The position numbers and the translations under genes were made by a program. Below, in pieces: positions 1 to 12,244 of a stretch of 64,000 nucleotides of DNA (position 1 is the first letter of the stretch; every line of letters starts with the position of its first letter). Location of the stretch: positions 1 through 64,000 of the forward strand of contig WNNJ02001602.1 in assembly GCA_012934845.2 (NCBI GenBank). Direction: 5' to 3'. Origin of the DNA: Pomphorhynchus laevis. Lineage: Eukaryota; Acanthocephala; Palaeacanthocephala; Echinorhynchida; Pomphorhynchidae. Below the pieces are notes generated by a model. The model saw nothing but the letters and a program-made list of their open reading frames with translations, did no database searches and was not told the origin of the DNA.

Positions 1-875
1 ATCCTATCATAATAATATAAATTATATATAGAATCCAAGATTGATCTAGAGGTTTCATACTTTTAAAAAAGCAAGAGGGTCATGGATGGCATTTACTAGA
101 GGGTAATGAACATGCCGTCAATATGAATTCATGCTTCGATCCTTTCTTTCGTACCTAATCTGTTCTACTGAACACTTACAACCAAAAGCGCCCCAAGGTA
201 TAACGAAGATAACATCATTGTACTGGTTGTATTTAACATTGTACTCAAATGCTCTTTTGATATAGTATTTATTTATTATATACTTAGATAATATATTATA
301 TAAATTGTAAAAGAAAAATAAATAAATAAACGTTTTTATTTATAGAAAAAATAACTTTTTAATTTTTATTTTATTAATATATAATATATATGATCTATAT
401 TGTTAAAAAAATATAGATAAAAAGCGTTTTATTTATAAAATCAAAATTTTATAATTAAAAATTTTAACTTTATTCTAAGATTTTCATTTTATGAATATAA
501 AATATATATTTCCTATACTGTAACTTTTCTAATTGTAAGGTTTGAATTTAGCTTTATATTTTACCTAAATAACCGAAATATAAGGAAAAATCTTGGTTTT
601 ATTTATAGAAACAATGTTACATAATTCAAAATATATTTTATTAAAACTATAAGAAACTATTATATATATATAAAATCTCTTAGAAATTCTACAAGGCTTT
701 TCAATAATTATTATGTAATCATATCTTCGATCATATTCTTGTTTATTTAGCTTAACAATATAAATCACGACGAACAGCGGTTTTTATATATATTGTATAG
801 AATACCGATGAAGGAATATTTGATAATCGATTACTGAGATACATATTCAATAACGGATTCAATTTGATAAGTTAT
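1..875. other. AT-rich sequence, nothing recognised
   Basis: No exon, RNA gene or named repeat seen. Presumably UBR4-like intron or flank. Confidence 0.5.
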
Positions 876-1104
876 ACAAAAAGAGAAATATTTTTGACAA
901 TATTTAACTAAGAAATATTTACTTAACTAAGAAATATTTATTTAACTAAGAAATATTTTGAGAATATTTAATTATAATAACCAGGATAATTCAACGTTTA
1001 TTTTAAATCACAGCTGACTCGAAACGCGTTGGATGTGATTTGAGATAAACTCTGGATTATACTGGTTATTAATTAAATATTCTCAAAAACATTTCTTTTT
1101 ATAT
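876..1104. mobile_element. MITE-like element, copy 1
   Basis: Terminal inverted repeats of about 30 bp (AAGAGAAATATTTTTGACAA at left; the inverted TTCTCAAAAACATTTCTTTT at right) next to TA-rich flanks (TATA). The left part holds a TTAACTAAGAAATATTTA-type repeat, three copies at about 903-957. The centre has a GATTTAAGAT-like palindrome with GAAACGCG. Same family as copy 2. No coding sequence. Confidence 0.65.
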
Positions 1105-1828
1105 AACTTATATATAATCCCTTGATTTATAGTGATTTGCTATCCTTTTAAACAAATTCCTTGTTATATGAAAGGTTTTTAAATTTAAATTCCATTGTTG
1201 TTTCTATTTCTTACTGTATATCTTTACATATTTATTTTCCCATGTCACAATTACTTTCAGAGTCCTATTTAATGACTTCTAGGTAATTTAACGCAATGTC
1301 TTGTAGGGTTAGGTTAAAGACTTATAGACTTTGCAATGATCTATAGGCTTACGATGATTTCGTTACGATTATTAGGATCACAGCAAGATATTGTATTATG
1401 TTTTAAAAGATCATCAAAATCTGGTTGTTTGTTGCTCATTATATTGCCAATTTAATCTACCACATCATTCAGTCATAACGAGTAAATTGGATAAGAACAT
1501 CTTAATTCTAGAAAATTTATTTTTATTAAATAAATATTTTTGCAATTTGCAATCAAACTTACCAGTTGAAAAAAATAATTTTAAATGTGGGTGATTTTGT
1601 TTTATTTTTAGCTACTCTACATCACACATCTCTTAATAATCTGACAATCAGACAATTAGTTCGAATAAATTCAGAACATATGATGCGTCATCTTTCCAAC
1701 ATTTATTCATACATATACCTATTTCTAAAATAGACCAGTATTAAGTAGTAATTTAAAAAATATATGCATAAATATAATTTAACAAACAATTTTAAGAGAT
1801 ACGCACACGTGTTTTTTAGTATTATATA

Positions 1829-1925
1829 TAAAGAGAATACGTTTTGACAATATTTAACTAATAACCAAGGCAATTCCTGGATAATCCTGTTAATACTTAA
1901 ATATCCTCAAAAATTATTCTCTTTA
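1829..1925. mobile_element. MITE-like element, copy 2
   Basis: Short copy with AAAGAGAATACGTTTTGACA at left and the inverted AAAATTATTCTCTTT at right, shared AATATTTAACTAATAACCA, flanked on both sides by TATATA, a likely target duplication. Confidence 0.7.
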
Positions 1926-2968
1926 TATACATAATACACAACAGTTTTCAATACAACAGTTCATTTAGAATCAAACAGTATATACTGATATCACGAGCAC
2001 GATGCTTTCTTTGCAATGGAAGAATGTAATCCGAAAGTCGTGCTTATAATATGCATAAATATACCTTCCCACATCTTTACATCATAAAGATGTGAATCTA
2101 TCACTAAAAACGGTCAAATATGTTTAAGAATGAAACCAACAGTTTGTGAAGTGTTTTAAGTGCGCCAAGTCAGCACATAAAAATTGGCCGAATTGAAGAT
2201 TCACCGTTTCATAACTTAGAGGTATTTGATGATTTTAGGAAAATACAAAAAATGTATGATGATTTTACAATGAGTTGAAAAAGATCTTTAACATAATATC
2301 CGAAATGAAATAATACGATGATCATATTCTCTAAACATTGAGAAACATCTTGACTCATAACTAGTGGAATATTTACGATGTTTTCGAAACCAAAAGGGTA
2401 GGGCCAGAGTTCCGGTTACAAGTAAGAAAGTTTTGTACTTAATATCATTAATAACGTTAACAGTTGAGATCAAACAATATTGCAAATCTTTTGTGTGAGA
2501 AGAAGTCAATGCACATTTGTTAGTCATTTAGTTATATCTTGATTTATGTAAATCGGAAAAGTTCTTTTCCATAGAGATATAGCATTTTGCTCCCACTCAA
2601 GATGAAAATATCCCGATCTTTATTATATTACTTGCTATATTGTATATTAATTTTCCTTCAATTTCTCTATACATTCTTTTACCTCATTCACCAATTAAAA
2701 CCCGTTGTATCTCTTTTACATCCAATTACCATATTTAATCCCATTTATCTCAGTTTTTCATTTGCTTTATCTCTTTTTAAACTTTCCATCTGGAAACTCG
2801 TTTTTATTAAATATTATTAAAAATTATAATATACATTACGGGATTAAGGGTGTAAAGCGAGTAAATGATATTAGGTGTAAAGAGTGAAGTATTCAGGGAG
2901 TTAAAGTGGATAAATGAAGTAAAAAAACTTTCCTCGGAAGAATTGATCACATCTCCTCGCTGTTGCAT

Positions 2969-3298
2969 ATGTCGAATTCAGAGGTTATGAAGAAGTTTGG
3001 GCAGATTAAAACCATCAACAATACGATTGCACGTAGTCAATGGATGTATGTTATACATGTATTGAGGATGTACAACAACCGACTGCCTAAACTAACGTTT
3101 TTTGCTCCACCAAAATCATCATGGGAACGTCCTAGTTGAAGAGTTAGAAAGACTCTCAAAATATGCATTGAACAAATTGCACGACCGTATATATTTAAGA
3201 AGACCAACGTTGGATGGCGAACATACCGTGACAATTGGTTGGCTATATTGAAGCGACTGGCAAGGGAACGAGTAGCTTGGAAGCAAGGGATTTGTTGA
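2969..3298 (+). mobile_element. LINE 3' end (C-terminus of RT protein)
   Basis: Codes for MSNSEVMKKFGQIKTINNTI, SQWMYVIHVLRMYNNRLPKL, then RKTLKICIEQIARPYI and WRTYRDNWLAILKRLARERV ending WKQGIC and TGA. This is the typical non-LTR retrotransposon tail (W.GHV.RM...R.P, RP..R.R..W, A.+R..W). One in-frame TGA interrupts it (after SSWERPS). 5'-truncated. Confidence 0.7.
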
Positions 3299-3299
3299 A

Positions 3300-4099
3300 A
3301 CTTTCTTATTCTTTTCTTTTCCTGCCTGATGTTTGTGGTTGACGGCTAATTAGATCAAGACTTTTAATATAATATAAATGAAGTAAAATGGAATAAGTAT
3401 TTATTCTTCCTCGTTATATCTAAGTATCTAATATTTATTCATCATTATCTTTAATTATAGGTTAGAGCCTAATATGCAAAATTTTAATTTTATTCATCTC
3501 GTTTATTTTTCCACAAGAGGGAAAACATGCTAGATCCGGCAAATCTAGTTATGCGTATTATATTTAACGTAGTAGTACATTTAGCGCAAAGATAAATTGC
3601 AACTTAATCGTAGACGATATAAAAATTAACACTGCTAGGTTAATATCAATACATTAATATTATATATATCATTAGTATGGTCATCAATAAAAATCATTGT
3701 TCGCTATACAAGAATACTTGCTTACACAAATTTACCATTGAACTTCAATTGTAAAGATTAGATTTACCATTAAATATTCACTTTGAATCTGTATCATCTT
3801 GTCATTTGTAAAAGTAATTTTTATAATATATTTTGTAAATATAATATACCTTTAAAAATAAAATTAATTCTAAATTTAAAAGAATCGTACGAATCATTCA
3901 TAAATTGTTTCTATAGAAAATTATATTGTTCGTAAATCTGCATACATACATTTATAAATAAAATAGAACGATTTCGATTTCGATTTATTACTGAGCACAC
4001 ATTGCAATAATTAATAAAAAAATTACTACACATTTCCACAAACAAAATTAATAGATAACACTTTAGTTATTTGATAAAAAATGCATATTAGCGACTAAC
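3300..4099. other. AT-rich intron of the UBR4-like gene
   Basis: Downstream of the last recognised exon. No exon with the required entry phase (two bases) was found. Confidence 0.5.
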
Positions 4100-4238
4100 C
4101 TATGGACAGAGTATCCTTAATATCCATCATTTTTGGGCCGGCTAAAGGATTGGATGAGTCGAAAACGTTTTCATATATAAGTTTATCATATTCATACAAA
4201 ACAATCTTAACACTGAAGTCGTTATAATACGGTATGTC
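4100..4238 (-). CDS. UBR4: UBR4-like exon with NP..GPxMxDIK motif
   Basis: A 139-nt exon, acceptor TTTTCTCTTAG, donor GTTAGT, phase 0 to 1. It begins DIPYYNDFSVKIVLYEYDKL and ends SNPLAGPKMMDIKDTLSI. This aligns clearly with the UBR4 segment YRTPVFIFERLCSIIYPEE followed by NPYSS...GPLMRDIKNKI. It is the last exon I can recognise; the rest of the C-terminus, including the ligase module, should lie beyond the left edge. Confidence 0.95.
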
Positions 4239-4977
4239 CTAAGAGAAAAGATATATTTGCAAATTTTTTTAAGTCATTTACTGTTTATAATACTAGACCA
4301 AAACAGCAGCAATCAGACAGGATAAGTAAATGATAATATGTATGTAAGTAAATGGGATAATTAAATAATATATGATAAGTTTTTATGAGTATATAAGTAT
4401 CGAAGATAATAACGGGATAAGTATGGAAGATAAAAGGCCCTCAGTATTTAAAATTAAAAACGGTTTCTTTCTAGCATATACATATTGAATGACGATAAAA
4501 TCTGTAACTTTAAATGCAAGTGAAAAAATTAAATTTATCTTATTAAAAATAATCGATTTATAAATACAAACGAAGAAGGCAACAGAAACAAGCAGCTGGC
4601 GAAATAAGGGCACACAATAACCTTAAGATTTATAAATCAGCTATAAATCGAATAAACATTGGGAAAACAAATCAGACAATATGAGATGTCTTAAATAAGC
4701 AATTAGATTAAAGTAAAATAAACTGATATTGCACATTAAAACAATATTTTGAAAATCACAATAACCCGAACTGATTCACATTGAACAAAATATCATATGA
4801 TAATCGATGGAAAAAATAATCGATAAAAGATAGTAGAAAAAATTTACTAATAAAAATATTATTCCATCGATGTTAAACGGTGAATTTGCTTTACTAGCCA
4901 ACGTATATTTGTTAGTAATCAAATATAAAATTATATTTAATTAAATATATATATATATATATATTATTTATTTATAA

Positions 4978-5115
4978 ATCAGATCAGATAACTGAGTCTA
5001 CGTATTTTATACTATTTATAAATTACAAATTAAATAATTTTTAATAAATAATTATAGATGATTTTATATAATTTATACTTATAAAGTTAAAATTTAAAAT
5101 TGAAATTTAAAATAT
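4978..5115 (+). repeat. R1 repeat copy (5' part)
   Basis: AATCAGATCAGATAACTGAG, GTCTACGTATTTTATACTA and the following AT-rich body. Confidence 0.75.
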
Positions 5116-5237
5116 GAAAGCAAAAAATAATAATGTCGTATTAATAAAACGTAGTTTTAGTATTTTTGACAGAGGCCATAATACTGGGAAAGCAAAGTCA
5201 ACAGGTCAAAAATAACTTGTCAGTAGAACAAATTAAT

Positions 5238-5400
5238 TCAGCCAATTGAGTCTACGTATTTTATACTATACAAATATCAAAAATAAAGATAAATAATAAA
5301 TAATTATATAAGATTTTATACAATTTATATTTATATAGAGTTAAAATTTAAAATAAAATCAATTTTTATGAATTGACTATAAAATAATATTCGATGTATC
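5238..5400 (+). repeat. R1 repeat copy (5' part)
   Basis: GAGTCTACGTATTTTATACT, TAAGATTTTATACAATTTAT and TTTTTATGAATTGACTATAA are shared with the 60.8-kb copy. It lies about 120 bases after another copy. Confidence 0.75.
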
Positions 5401-6722
5401 TAAATATTTATATTTATATAAATATAATTATATTTAATTAAATACTTATTTTATCAACGACACATATATTATTTTATCAAAGAAGAATTGTAAGTTTAGT
5501 TATTCCATAATATTGTGACATCTGTCGATAATACTATTTTTTGACGTTATAATTGAATATTTTGATGTTATAATGTTTAAATCAAATTAAAAAAGATAAA
5601 ATAATGTAATATTTATTGAAGTAGCGCTATTTTTAAAGAAAAACTTAATTCCTCATATTTATTTTTTATCCTATGGTGTATGGGCTCATATAATAATACA
5701 TTGTTATCTGTACTGAAAAACAAATATTTAAAAACAAATAAAAGCAAAAAGTTGAATTTGATAAAATTCAACCATTGTTGTTTCACAATTAGACATTTTT
5801 ACAATTATTTTATAATTTTGGTATTCAAGTCTTAGGTATTACGTGCAATGCACTACTTGGGCATCAAATATAATCACGTTTCTTGTACTAAAAAGATTCG
5901 GTACAATAATATATTCAATTTTATTTAAATGTTTTCCCTTTCTCTAATGAAACGCACGAAATTGTTCATTTCTAATTTAAAACCTACAATGGCCATTTTA
6001 AATAATTACAGGAAATTAAAACGGATATCAATCTTTTTTATATTTGTAAATAACAATTTATAGTTGCTATTGTCTAAAAACGTTTGTTTTGCTACTTTTT
6101 TTACTTGTTTAGTGTTTTATAAAATGAATATCAGCGTAACCATATACAATATGAGGCTATTAAAAGGAAGCCAAAAATGTATAGAAAACATCAAACAGAA
6201 AACATCAAACTTTTGTAATTCCTTCGTTAAATCTAATTATAAAGAAAACGCACGATACTAAATAAAATCCCGTAGTAAATAACACATCTAGTTTGCGTAA
6301 TGATCGGAATAATTTACATTTTGTCAGAACCAAATTTTATTCTGCCGGGGTACGTTATACATACTAGGAAAACGGCATTATGTCGGACCGGAATAATGTC
6401 ATGCATGTACAAGTAATAAAAATATACATTGCACATATACATAATATATTATGCACAATGTACATATATCACAATGTATGAGAACAAGCATTATGAATAT
6501 TTATCGATTCATCAAAAGAGATATATTTGTACATATATCAAAAAGAAATATTTCGGATATATTGCCACACCTATATATGAAATATTGAGAAATAACCTAG
6601 TAGCACAATAAATAGTCTATTTTGATAATCTATGGTTCGTCAACTGACAATTTTGTAAATCAATATACTTTATCTTAAAAATGTAAATATTTCTGTATGA
6701 ATATGAATATCAGATTAATAAA

Positions 6723-6902
6723 ATGTCTTATAATGACATCGTGGAAAAAGTACAAGCCAAATTGACAACACTCTCGGTCAGTGCTTACAGAATCACAGAT
6801 AAGCTATCAAGCATTGAGATATCACAACAACTGTTAGTAATCACGTTCTTACTATTGACCATGCAATCAACTTTGAAAATTCTAAAATATTGGGGGCTAT
6901 GA
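6723..6902 (+). CDS. Small ORF with one membrane segment, unrecognised
   Basis: An ATG-started reading frame of 59 codons with unusually balanced, coding-like composition for this AT-rich intron. It starts MSYNDIVEKVQAKLTTLSVS and contains a hydrophobic stretch (SQQLLVITFLLLTMQ) near the end, as in a membrane anchor. It lies on the plus strand in a UBR4-like intron. It may be a small gene, the first exon of a longer one, or the 5' piece of a processed pseudogene. I do not recognise it. Confidence 0.35.
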   Translation: MSYNDIVEKVQAKLTTLSVSAYRITDKLSSIEISQQLLVITFLLLTMQSTLKILKYWGL

Positions 6903-7247
6903 TGATAGCTAGATAAATATCGTTTTATCAAAGAAGCAGTTTTTATAAGTATTAAAGAGATATCATCTATTTGAAAACAAAAATAAGCTAGACTCTGACT
7001 TTCTATTGTATCATTATGAAAATTTACTTGTAACTAAGCCTTTTTTAAATTTATTAAACATTGTAATTACTTTAAAGCAGGTGAAATATTGTAATTGTAT
7101 AATTTCATTTGCTAAATAACTTTCAAATTTACAAATACGAGTGAATTGTATGTATTTGATAAATATACTGATAAATCGTTCAATCAAGCGCCTTAAAATA
7201 GATAATCTTTTGTGGATTTACGTCTGCAAAGGCTTGATGATTTCTAG

Positions 7248-7420
7248 AATCAGATCAGATAACCAAGTCTATGCATTTTATACTTTATATAAATAAAAAT
7301 AAATATTAATAATAATTATATAAGATGTTAAACAATTTATATTTATATCACGTTAAAATTTAAAATAAAAGTCAATTTTTATGAATTGACTAATAAATAA
7401 CAAACGATGTAATCATGTAT
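7248..7420 (+). repeat. R1 repeat copy (5' part)
   Basis: AGATCAGATAACCAAGTCTA through AATTGACTAATAAATAACAA and ACGATGTA. Confidence 0.75.
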
Positions 7421-8069
7421 TTATATGATATTAATTTGTATATTTCTATTTATTTCGTTTATAGCAAACAGTTTCTAATTTATTTATATTTTAAATTCAT
7501 ATTATTGTTAAATAATAATCAATTTATAATAAATAATAATCAATTTATATACAAAATACAAATTTGTTTGATGGTCATACAATATATAATATAAAGCATA
7601 TATAAATTATTCATTGTTTAATTTATATCCATATAAATATAAATATTTGTGTTTTAAGTTGTATTTATAAAATATATTGATTGATGATATCTATTCGAAA
7701 ATTATGCTGGAATTAAATTACTACTTGATATAATGCATGCCACATAGAAAACAGTGTTCTATGATATATATACTGTAAAATATATTTTCAAATGATGTAT
7801 ACATCACTCTACTTCGTTTAAAAATTGTTTTCAATGTTCTTGGATACACTATTAACGCCAAACTTCGTAAAAGAAATTAGGCGTTTTACGCCAAACTTCG
7901 TTTACAGAATAAGAAAGAATTTTATTGGCGAAGGAAATAAAGTTGAAGAAGCTTATACACCATCTAAAAATAGAAACGAGTAAATGTAGGTCACATTTCA
8001 TTCACGTGCAAATTTCATAGGCAGAAAGCAAATATTTATAATTTAGTTATACCAAGCTATTTTGCATAC

Positions 8070-8191
8070 CTGTTCAATATATTTAATGATTACCGATAAA
8101 ATAAAATTGATAGTCTCATCGTCGTCTAATTGAAATTGTGTTATATTAGCTATTAGGTTGCTCATCAAGTGTTCAGATATAGTTGGTTTGG
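8070..8191 (-). CDS. UBR4: UBR4-like exon, ETKAFM-equivalent block
   Basis: A 122-nt exon, acceptor ATTCATTTCAG, donor GTATGC, 2 entry bases and phase 0 exit. It codes for KPTISEHLMSNLIANITQFQ, then LDDDETINFILSVIIKYIEQ. The DDETINFILSVIIKY part parallels SETKAFMAVCIETAKRY of UBR4. Confidence 0.93.
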
Positions 8192-8518
8192 CTGAAATGA
8201 ATAATCAATCAAGATATAGACAATTAATTTGCAATAATAATCATATGATATTAGCAAATATGATATTATCAAGGTCATTTAGAAATGATTAAACATATAA
8301 TCGTAATATATAATGTTATAAACGAAAATCTCTTACGAGAAATACTTTAAAAATGCCAACTTCATATAAGCTTACACTTTTTTGGATGAACGAAACAAAA
8401 TTGAGGTATGTAAAAGTTTCATTGTGCTGTCCTATAATGAAATGTAAGTCATCTTTGCCCAAAGTATAATATAAAAATATTATAACATAATTTTATAATT
8501 TTACAAAAACGACGAAAT

Positions 8519-9186
8519 TATTTTAATTTCAAAAATTACATTATTTCGATAGCTACTGCTATAATCTGCAGGAAAATTACAAACAGTTTATTCAAACACA
8601 AAATCATTAAGTTCGCTATTTATACAAAATACTCAAAATTAGTAAAAAAAATATAAAGAAAACAAATTTAAAATGTAATAAATTTAAAAACATAAAGTAA
8701 AATCAACTTTAAAATATTCCAAAAACGTGTTAAAACTAGAAATAAATTAATTTTTGCTTGAATTAATTTTTGCGCTTAACATTTATTTCTTATTTTAGCA
8801 CGTTTTTCGAATATTTAAATTTGATATTTCTTTGTTTTTTAATTTAATTAATTTAATTTTTTTAAATAAAATTCAACAAATTCCTTTGTTTAGTTTTATT
8901 TATCTACCTATTTTTATTTCGGATTTTATGTTTTTGTATTTGTTCATTTCGATTTGTTTGTTCTTGTTTTTGTGGGGCAGTAAATAATATTTATCGCCAT
9001 TTTCAATTGTAACGATATTTTTGTTGAATTTTAAATTTGATTTCTTTGATACTTATTCTTTGTCATAAATTTTGATAATTTTATAAATGGCAAACTTGAT
9101 GCTATTGTGTTTAATAAACTGTTTGTAATTTTCCTCAAATTTAATTTCAAAAGCTATCAAAATATTAAAATTTTTGGAATAAAACT
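8519..9186. repeat. Foldback FB4, 670 bp
   Basis: Outer arms 8519-8615 and about 9090-9186 match in inverted orientation (GGAAAATTACAAACAGTTTA versus TAAACTGTTTGTAATTTTCC), and inner arms (AAAACGTGTTAAAACTAGAA versus TTCTTATTTTAGCACGTTTT, 8724-8810) continue the palindrome with drift. The left arm has a hammerhead-like layout on the minus strand (CTGCAGA, ATAGC/GCTAT hairpin, GAAAT). The largest foldback here and free of coding sequence. Confidence 0.7.
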
Positions 9187-9364
9187 AGTTTGTTCGTTCC
9201 TGTAAATTTATAAAACTATAGGAAATAAATGGATATTTCTTATAAATCATTACATAAAAATTTCTGCAATTCGGATATATATATTGAATATTATCATCAA
9301 ATCGAACTCGAGAGCCCATTGAGGCTGCTTTCAAATAAATCGTTAAATCAAGAATCGAGTAATA

Positions 9365-9470
9365 TTAAATCAAGAATCGAGTAACAGCGGCGATTTTTCT
9401 TTTATAGCACGATACAAGGGCTAAGTTTTCGGTGAAAAGGCCTTCTTCAGAGTTGTAAGTAGTTAATTAA
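9365..9470 (-). mobile_element. PLE 3'-end remnant
   Basis: On the minus strand, CTCTGAAGAAGGCCTTTTC then ACCGAAAACTTAGCCC: CTGAAGA, a short imperfect hairpin and GAAA, as in the PLE tails. It is preceded on the plus strand by a direct repeat (AATCAAGAATCGAGTAA, twice around 9340-9385). Confidence 0.45.
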
Positions 9471-9781
9471 GTAGCCACGAAAGTTCAAACTAGTCAAGTT
9501 TGAACTCTAGTTTGAACTCCTAGTCTAGAGTCCTAATTAGACTCCTAATTCTAGTCTAGAGTTGAGATTATCAGGGGATTATTATGTTATCAGATTTTGA
9601 CTCCATTATGAGATAATAGAGTCAAGATAATCGAGTCAATAATGCAGCGAGATAGCAACATATTTGCTATGATGTAATCTAATCATCTAGCTTATTATCT
9701 ATTTATATGTATAAGTTCATTTTTAATATTTTGATGATATATATTTAATAAATAATAATGCTATTTTATAGTACGTTAGTG

Positions 9782-10440
9782 TAAAATATGTATCTATTAA
9801 ATTATAAACTAGTAACCCAGTTTAAAATATGTATCTATTAAATTATAAACTAGTAACCTAGTTTTAAATGTATCTATTAAATTATTTAAATGATTTTGAA
9901 GAAAGCCAATATCATTACATATTGTTGCAATTCTTAAAATTTCATTATTTAATGTATCATATTTTATATTATATGGTATGCATGAATGCTCATGCAAAAT
10001 ATGTTTCTTGTAAATTTAAATATGTCATCTTTACGATATCAATTAAAAGTAGTTTTAATATTATTTAATATTATATATATTAAAAATATATTATATATTT
10101 TGGATTTTCTAGTCAAACACCCCAAGGCATACGTCGGTATAGGTGGAGAGATCAAACTATTCATCTTGTCAAGGAACGCTTAGGACTATCTGAAAGGGCA
10201 GTATGGTCGTCCACTTTAGACCGTGATACATGGTCACGTCATGTCCGTGCACTGCCTTCAAAATCCGACCTCGGGATCTGTGAAAACAATGAACAAATTA
10301 GTAAATGCATGTAAATCTTTACAACATAAATTAATAATAGTTTTAATTTATATTAATTTTATGTTCATATCTAGATAAATCTTTTTTATCAACAATATTA
10401 GTTTTATGTAGAATTTAATTATCCGAATAACTTCCTCCAT
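9782..10440 (-). mobile_element. YIDD-type reverse transcriptase relic, copy 1
   Basis: Minus strand, closely similar to 61321-61683. It codes for HEHSCIPYNIKYDTLNNEIL and RIATICNDIGFLQNHLNNLI. The coding part breaks where the LINE tail entered. The left end has a 42-bp unit (ATGTATCTATTAAATTATAA...) repeated twice (9787-9868). Confidence 0.65.
10060..10332 (+). mobile_element. LINE 3' end inserted into an RT relic
   Basis: PQGIRRYRWRDQTIHLVKER, LGLSERAVWSSTLDRDTWSR, HVRALPSKSDLG: the RPRGRP..RW.D........DR..WR end of a non-LTR retrotransposon. It splits the relic of a YIDD-type reverse transcriptase: related sequence stops near 10055 and resumes near 10333, with AGTTTTAAT on both sides as a probable target duplication. 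Confidence 0.72.
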
Positions 10441-11518
10441 ATCATAAATATTAGTTTAAAAGTATAAAACTAATATTTTAGATAATATTACTAATATTAC
10501 TGACTTTAAACAAATATTTTAAAGTTTTAAACTACTGGATAAAGGTTTTCATTAATTGAACAAACATGACTTGTGCTAAATTCATATATATAATGATATC
10601 TAGAAATATATTTTATATGAAGTTAACGTTAAATGTTTACACAGTTATGTGAGAAATTAAGGCCAGTAATTATTAAATTGAAGTGAAAATAAGATAAGTA
10701 ACTGTTCGCAACAGTATGTGTAAGTGAAATCGTGAATATCACGAGAGTCAGCAAAGTGAATCAATTGCGATAATTATCATTTTTCTAGCATGGTTGAATA
10801 CCTAGGAAGTTGATATCTAAAAGTTATAAGCGCTTAATTGACGTGAAAAATCTATAGATTAGTAAACTAATCTGAACCGCAAATACGCTATCATATATAA
10901 ATTAATTTAATGTACAAGGATACGCTTTTTGTTTGATAGAGTGAATCATGGCTTCGATTTGCTGTTCTTCATTCCAGGAATATAAACATAAACTGAATCA
11001 TGAAGACGATTGAAAGGTGGTAGATGCATGAAAGATCAATAACCGCTGCAATCACGCAATTCTACATCATACACGTTTATACAATTATATGCCGTAACAT
11101 AAAATATCATTTCAGTGCCAATAACGTTTGTAAGCGTTTAGAAATTAATGTGTCATGTTAAAATCGAATTTAATCTCGATGTCTGTATGAATTTAAATGT
11201 AGGCATTGTATACAAATGGGAAATAAATCAAACTGAAAACATCTAAATTATTGAAAATTCGGAAACAATATCACGAAAAAAAGAATTTTCAACGTATGCA
11301 TTGTCTAGGAAAGTATAAAGAAGCTGATACTTGATAATAAGAACTCAGGGAAATCTAAAATATTCACTTAAAATTAGATTATATTTATTTGTTAAATTGT
11401 TACATTTAATAGTTTATATTATTATTTCATGTTTTATTAAACTCAAAATTTGTGTAGTAAACTAACATTTGTTATTAATTTAATTATTTTAAAAATTGAT
11501 TGTTCACTCATATTGGAT

Positions 11519-11704
11519 TATTTATTAGTTGAGAGAGTGAAGTAAAATATTTATTTAATCTCGAATTTTCAATAGCCTACTGCTATCATCTTCAGGAGTG
11601 AAGATGATAGCAGTAGGCTATCTGAACTCCTGATGATGATAGCAGACTGCTATTGAAAATTCGATTAAATAAATATTTTACTTCACTCTCTCAACTAATA
11701 AATA
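11519..11704. repeat. Foldback FB1, copy a
   Basis: Palindrome with arms 11519-11600 and 11625-11704. The minus-strand arm has CTGAAGA, spacer T, stem II GATAGC/GCTATT, GAAAATTC and stem I CTC/GAG; the plus-strand arm has CTGATGA with stem II GATAGC/GCTATT. Same family as copy b at 25.4 kb, with an internal rearrangement at the centre. Lies in the UBR4-like intron next to the 12.07-kb exon. Confidence 0.8.
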
Positions 11705-11842
11705 ATATATAATAAATAATATATAATATTATGATATTTGTAATCTGATATTTATAAATGATGCATTCTATAATTTTAAGTAGAAGTAAAGTTAATATTA
11801 ACGGGTAGAATATACAATTTAAGTTGACAAAACAAGGCTTAC

Positions 11843-12069
11843 CTTTTAACTTTTGAATAAGGTCACTTAGATTATGTAATAGTATCATGTGCATTGCATG
11901 ATTCCGCTCTGTTTTGGAATTTGTAACCACTTGGAAAAGCTTATAAAACAAATCAGAAAAGAGAGAAGAATCAGCGGCACTGAATGATATCTCTATTCCG
12001 CATGCAAGAATTTTATGATATGAACTAGGATCATCAAAATTTGTTGGACAGAACAGTTCCATTATATGT
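11843..12069 (-). CDS. UBR4: UBR4-like exon, solenoid segment
   Basis: A 227-nt exon, acceptor ATGTTTGTAG, donor GTAAGC, 1 entry and 1 exit base. It codes for HIMELFCPTNFDDPSSYHKI, then helices with EISFSAADSSLFSDLFYKLF and ends LSDLIQKLK. The position agrees with the UBR4 region before the ETKAFMAV block. Confidence 0.93.
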
Positions 12070-12244
12070 CTACAAACATTCATCACCGGCAAGATACAGT
12101 ACTCAGAACACTGGCACTTATATAAATATTTCGAATTATCATGGATCTATCGGAAATAGAAACAACTTACATTTCCAAGAAAATTCAAAATTACAACTGA
12201 ACATTTTAGGAAAAAATCTGTTTAAAAACTAAAACTATTTTGCT

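Noticed and set aside
2288-2527. 79-codon minus ORF as a UBR4-like downstream exon
   Set aside because: No acceptor with the required phase and no similarity to the next UBR4 block. Composition is ambiguous.
11519-11704. Foldback palindromes as LTR pairs or as factor-independent terminators
   Set aside because: The arms are inverted rather than direct repeats and this is a eukaryotic intron; the shared internal motif is better explained as hammerhead-like.
12041-12232. Plus-strand ORF over the UBR4-like exon at 11.8-12.1 kb
   Set aside because: Opposite strand of a well-supported exon, with no splice or family support of its own.
12188-12234. Possible UBR4-like exon ending at a good GTAAGT donor (minus)
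   Set aside because: Its open frames enter and leave in phases that cannot connect the neighbouring exons, and the required frame has a stop. The 13.2-kb candidate fits better.
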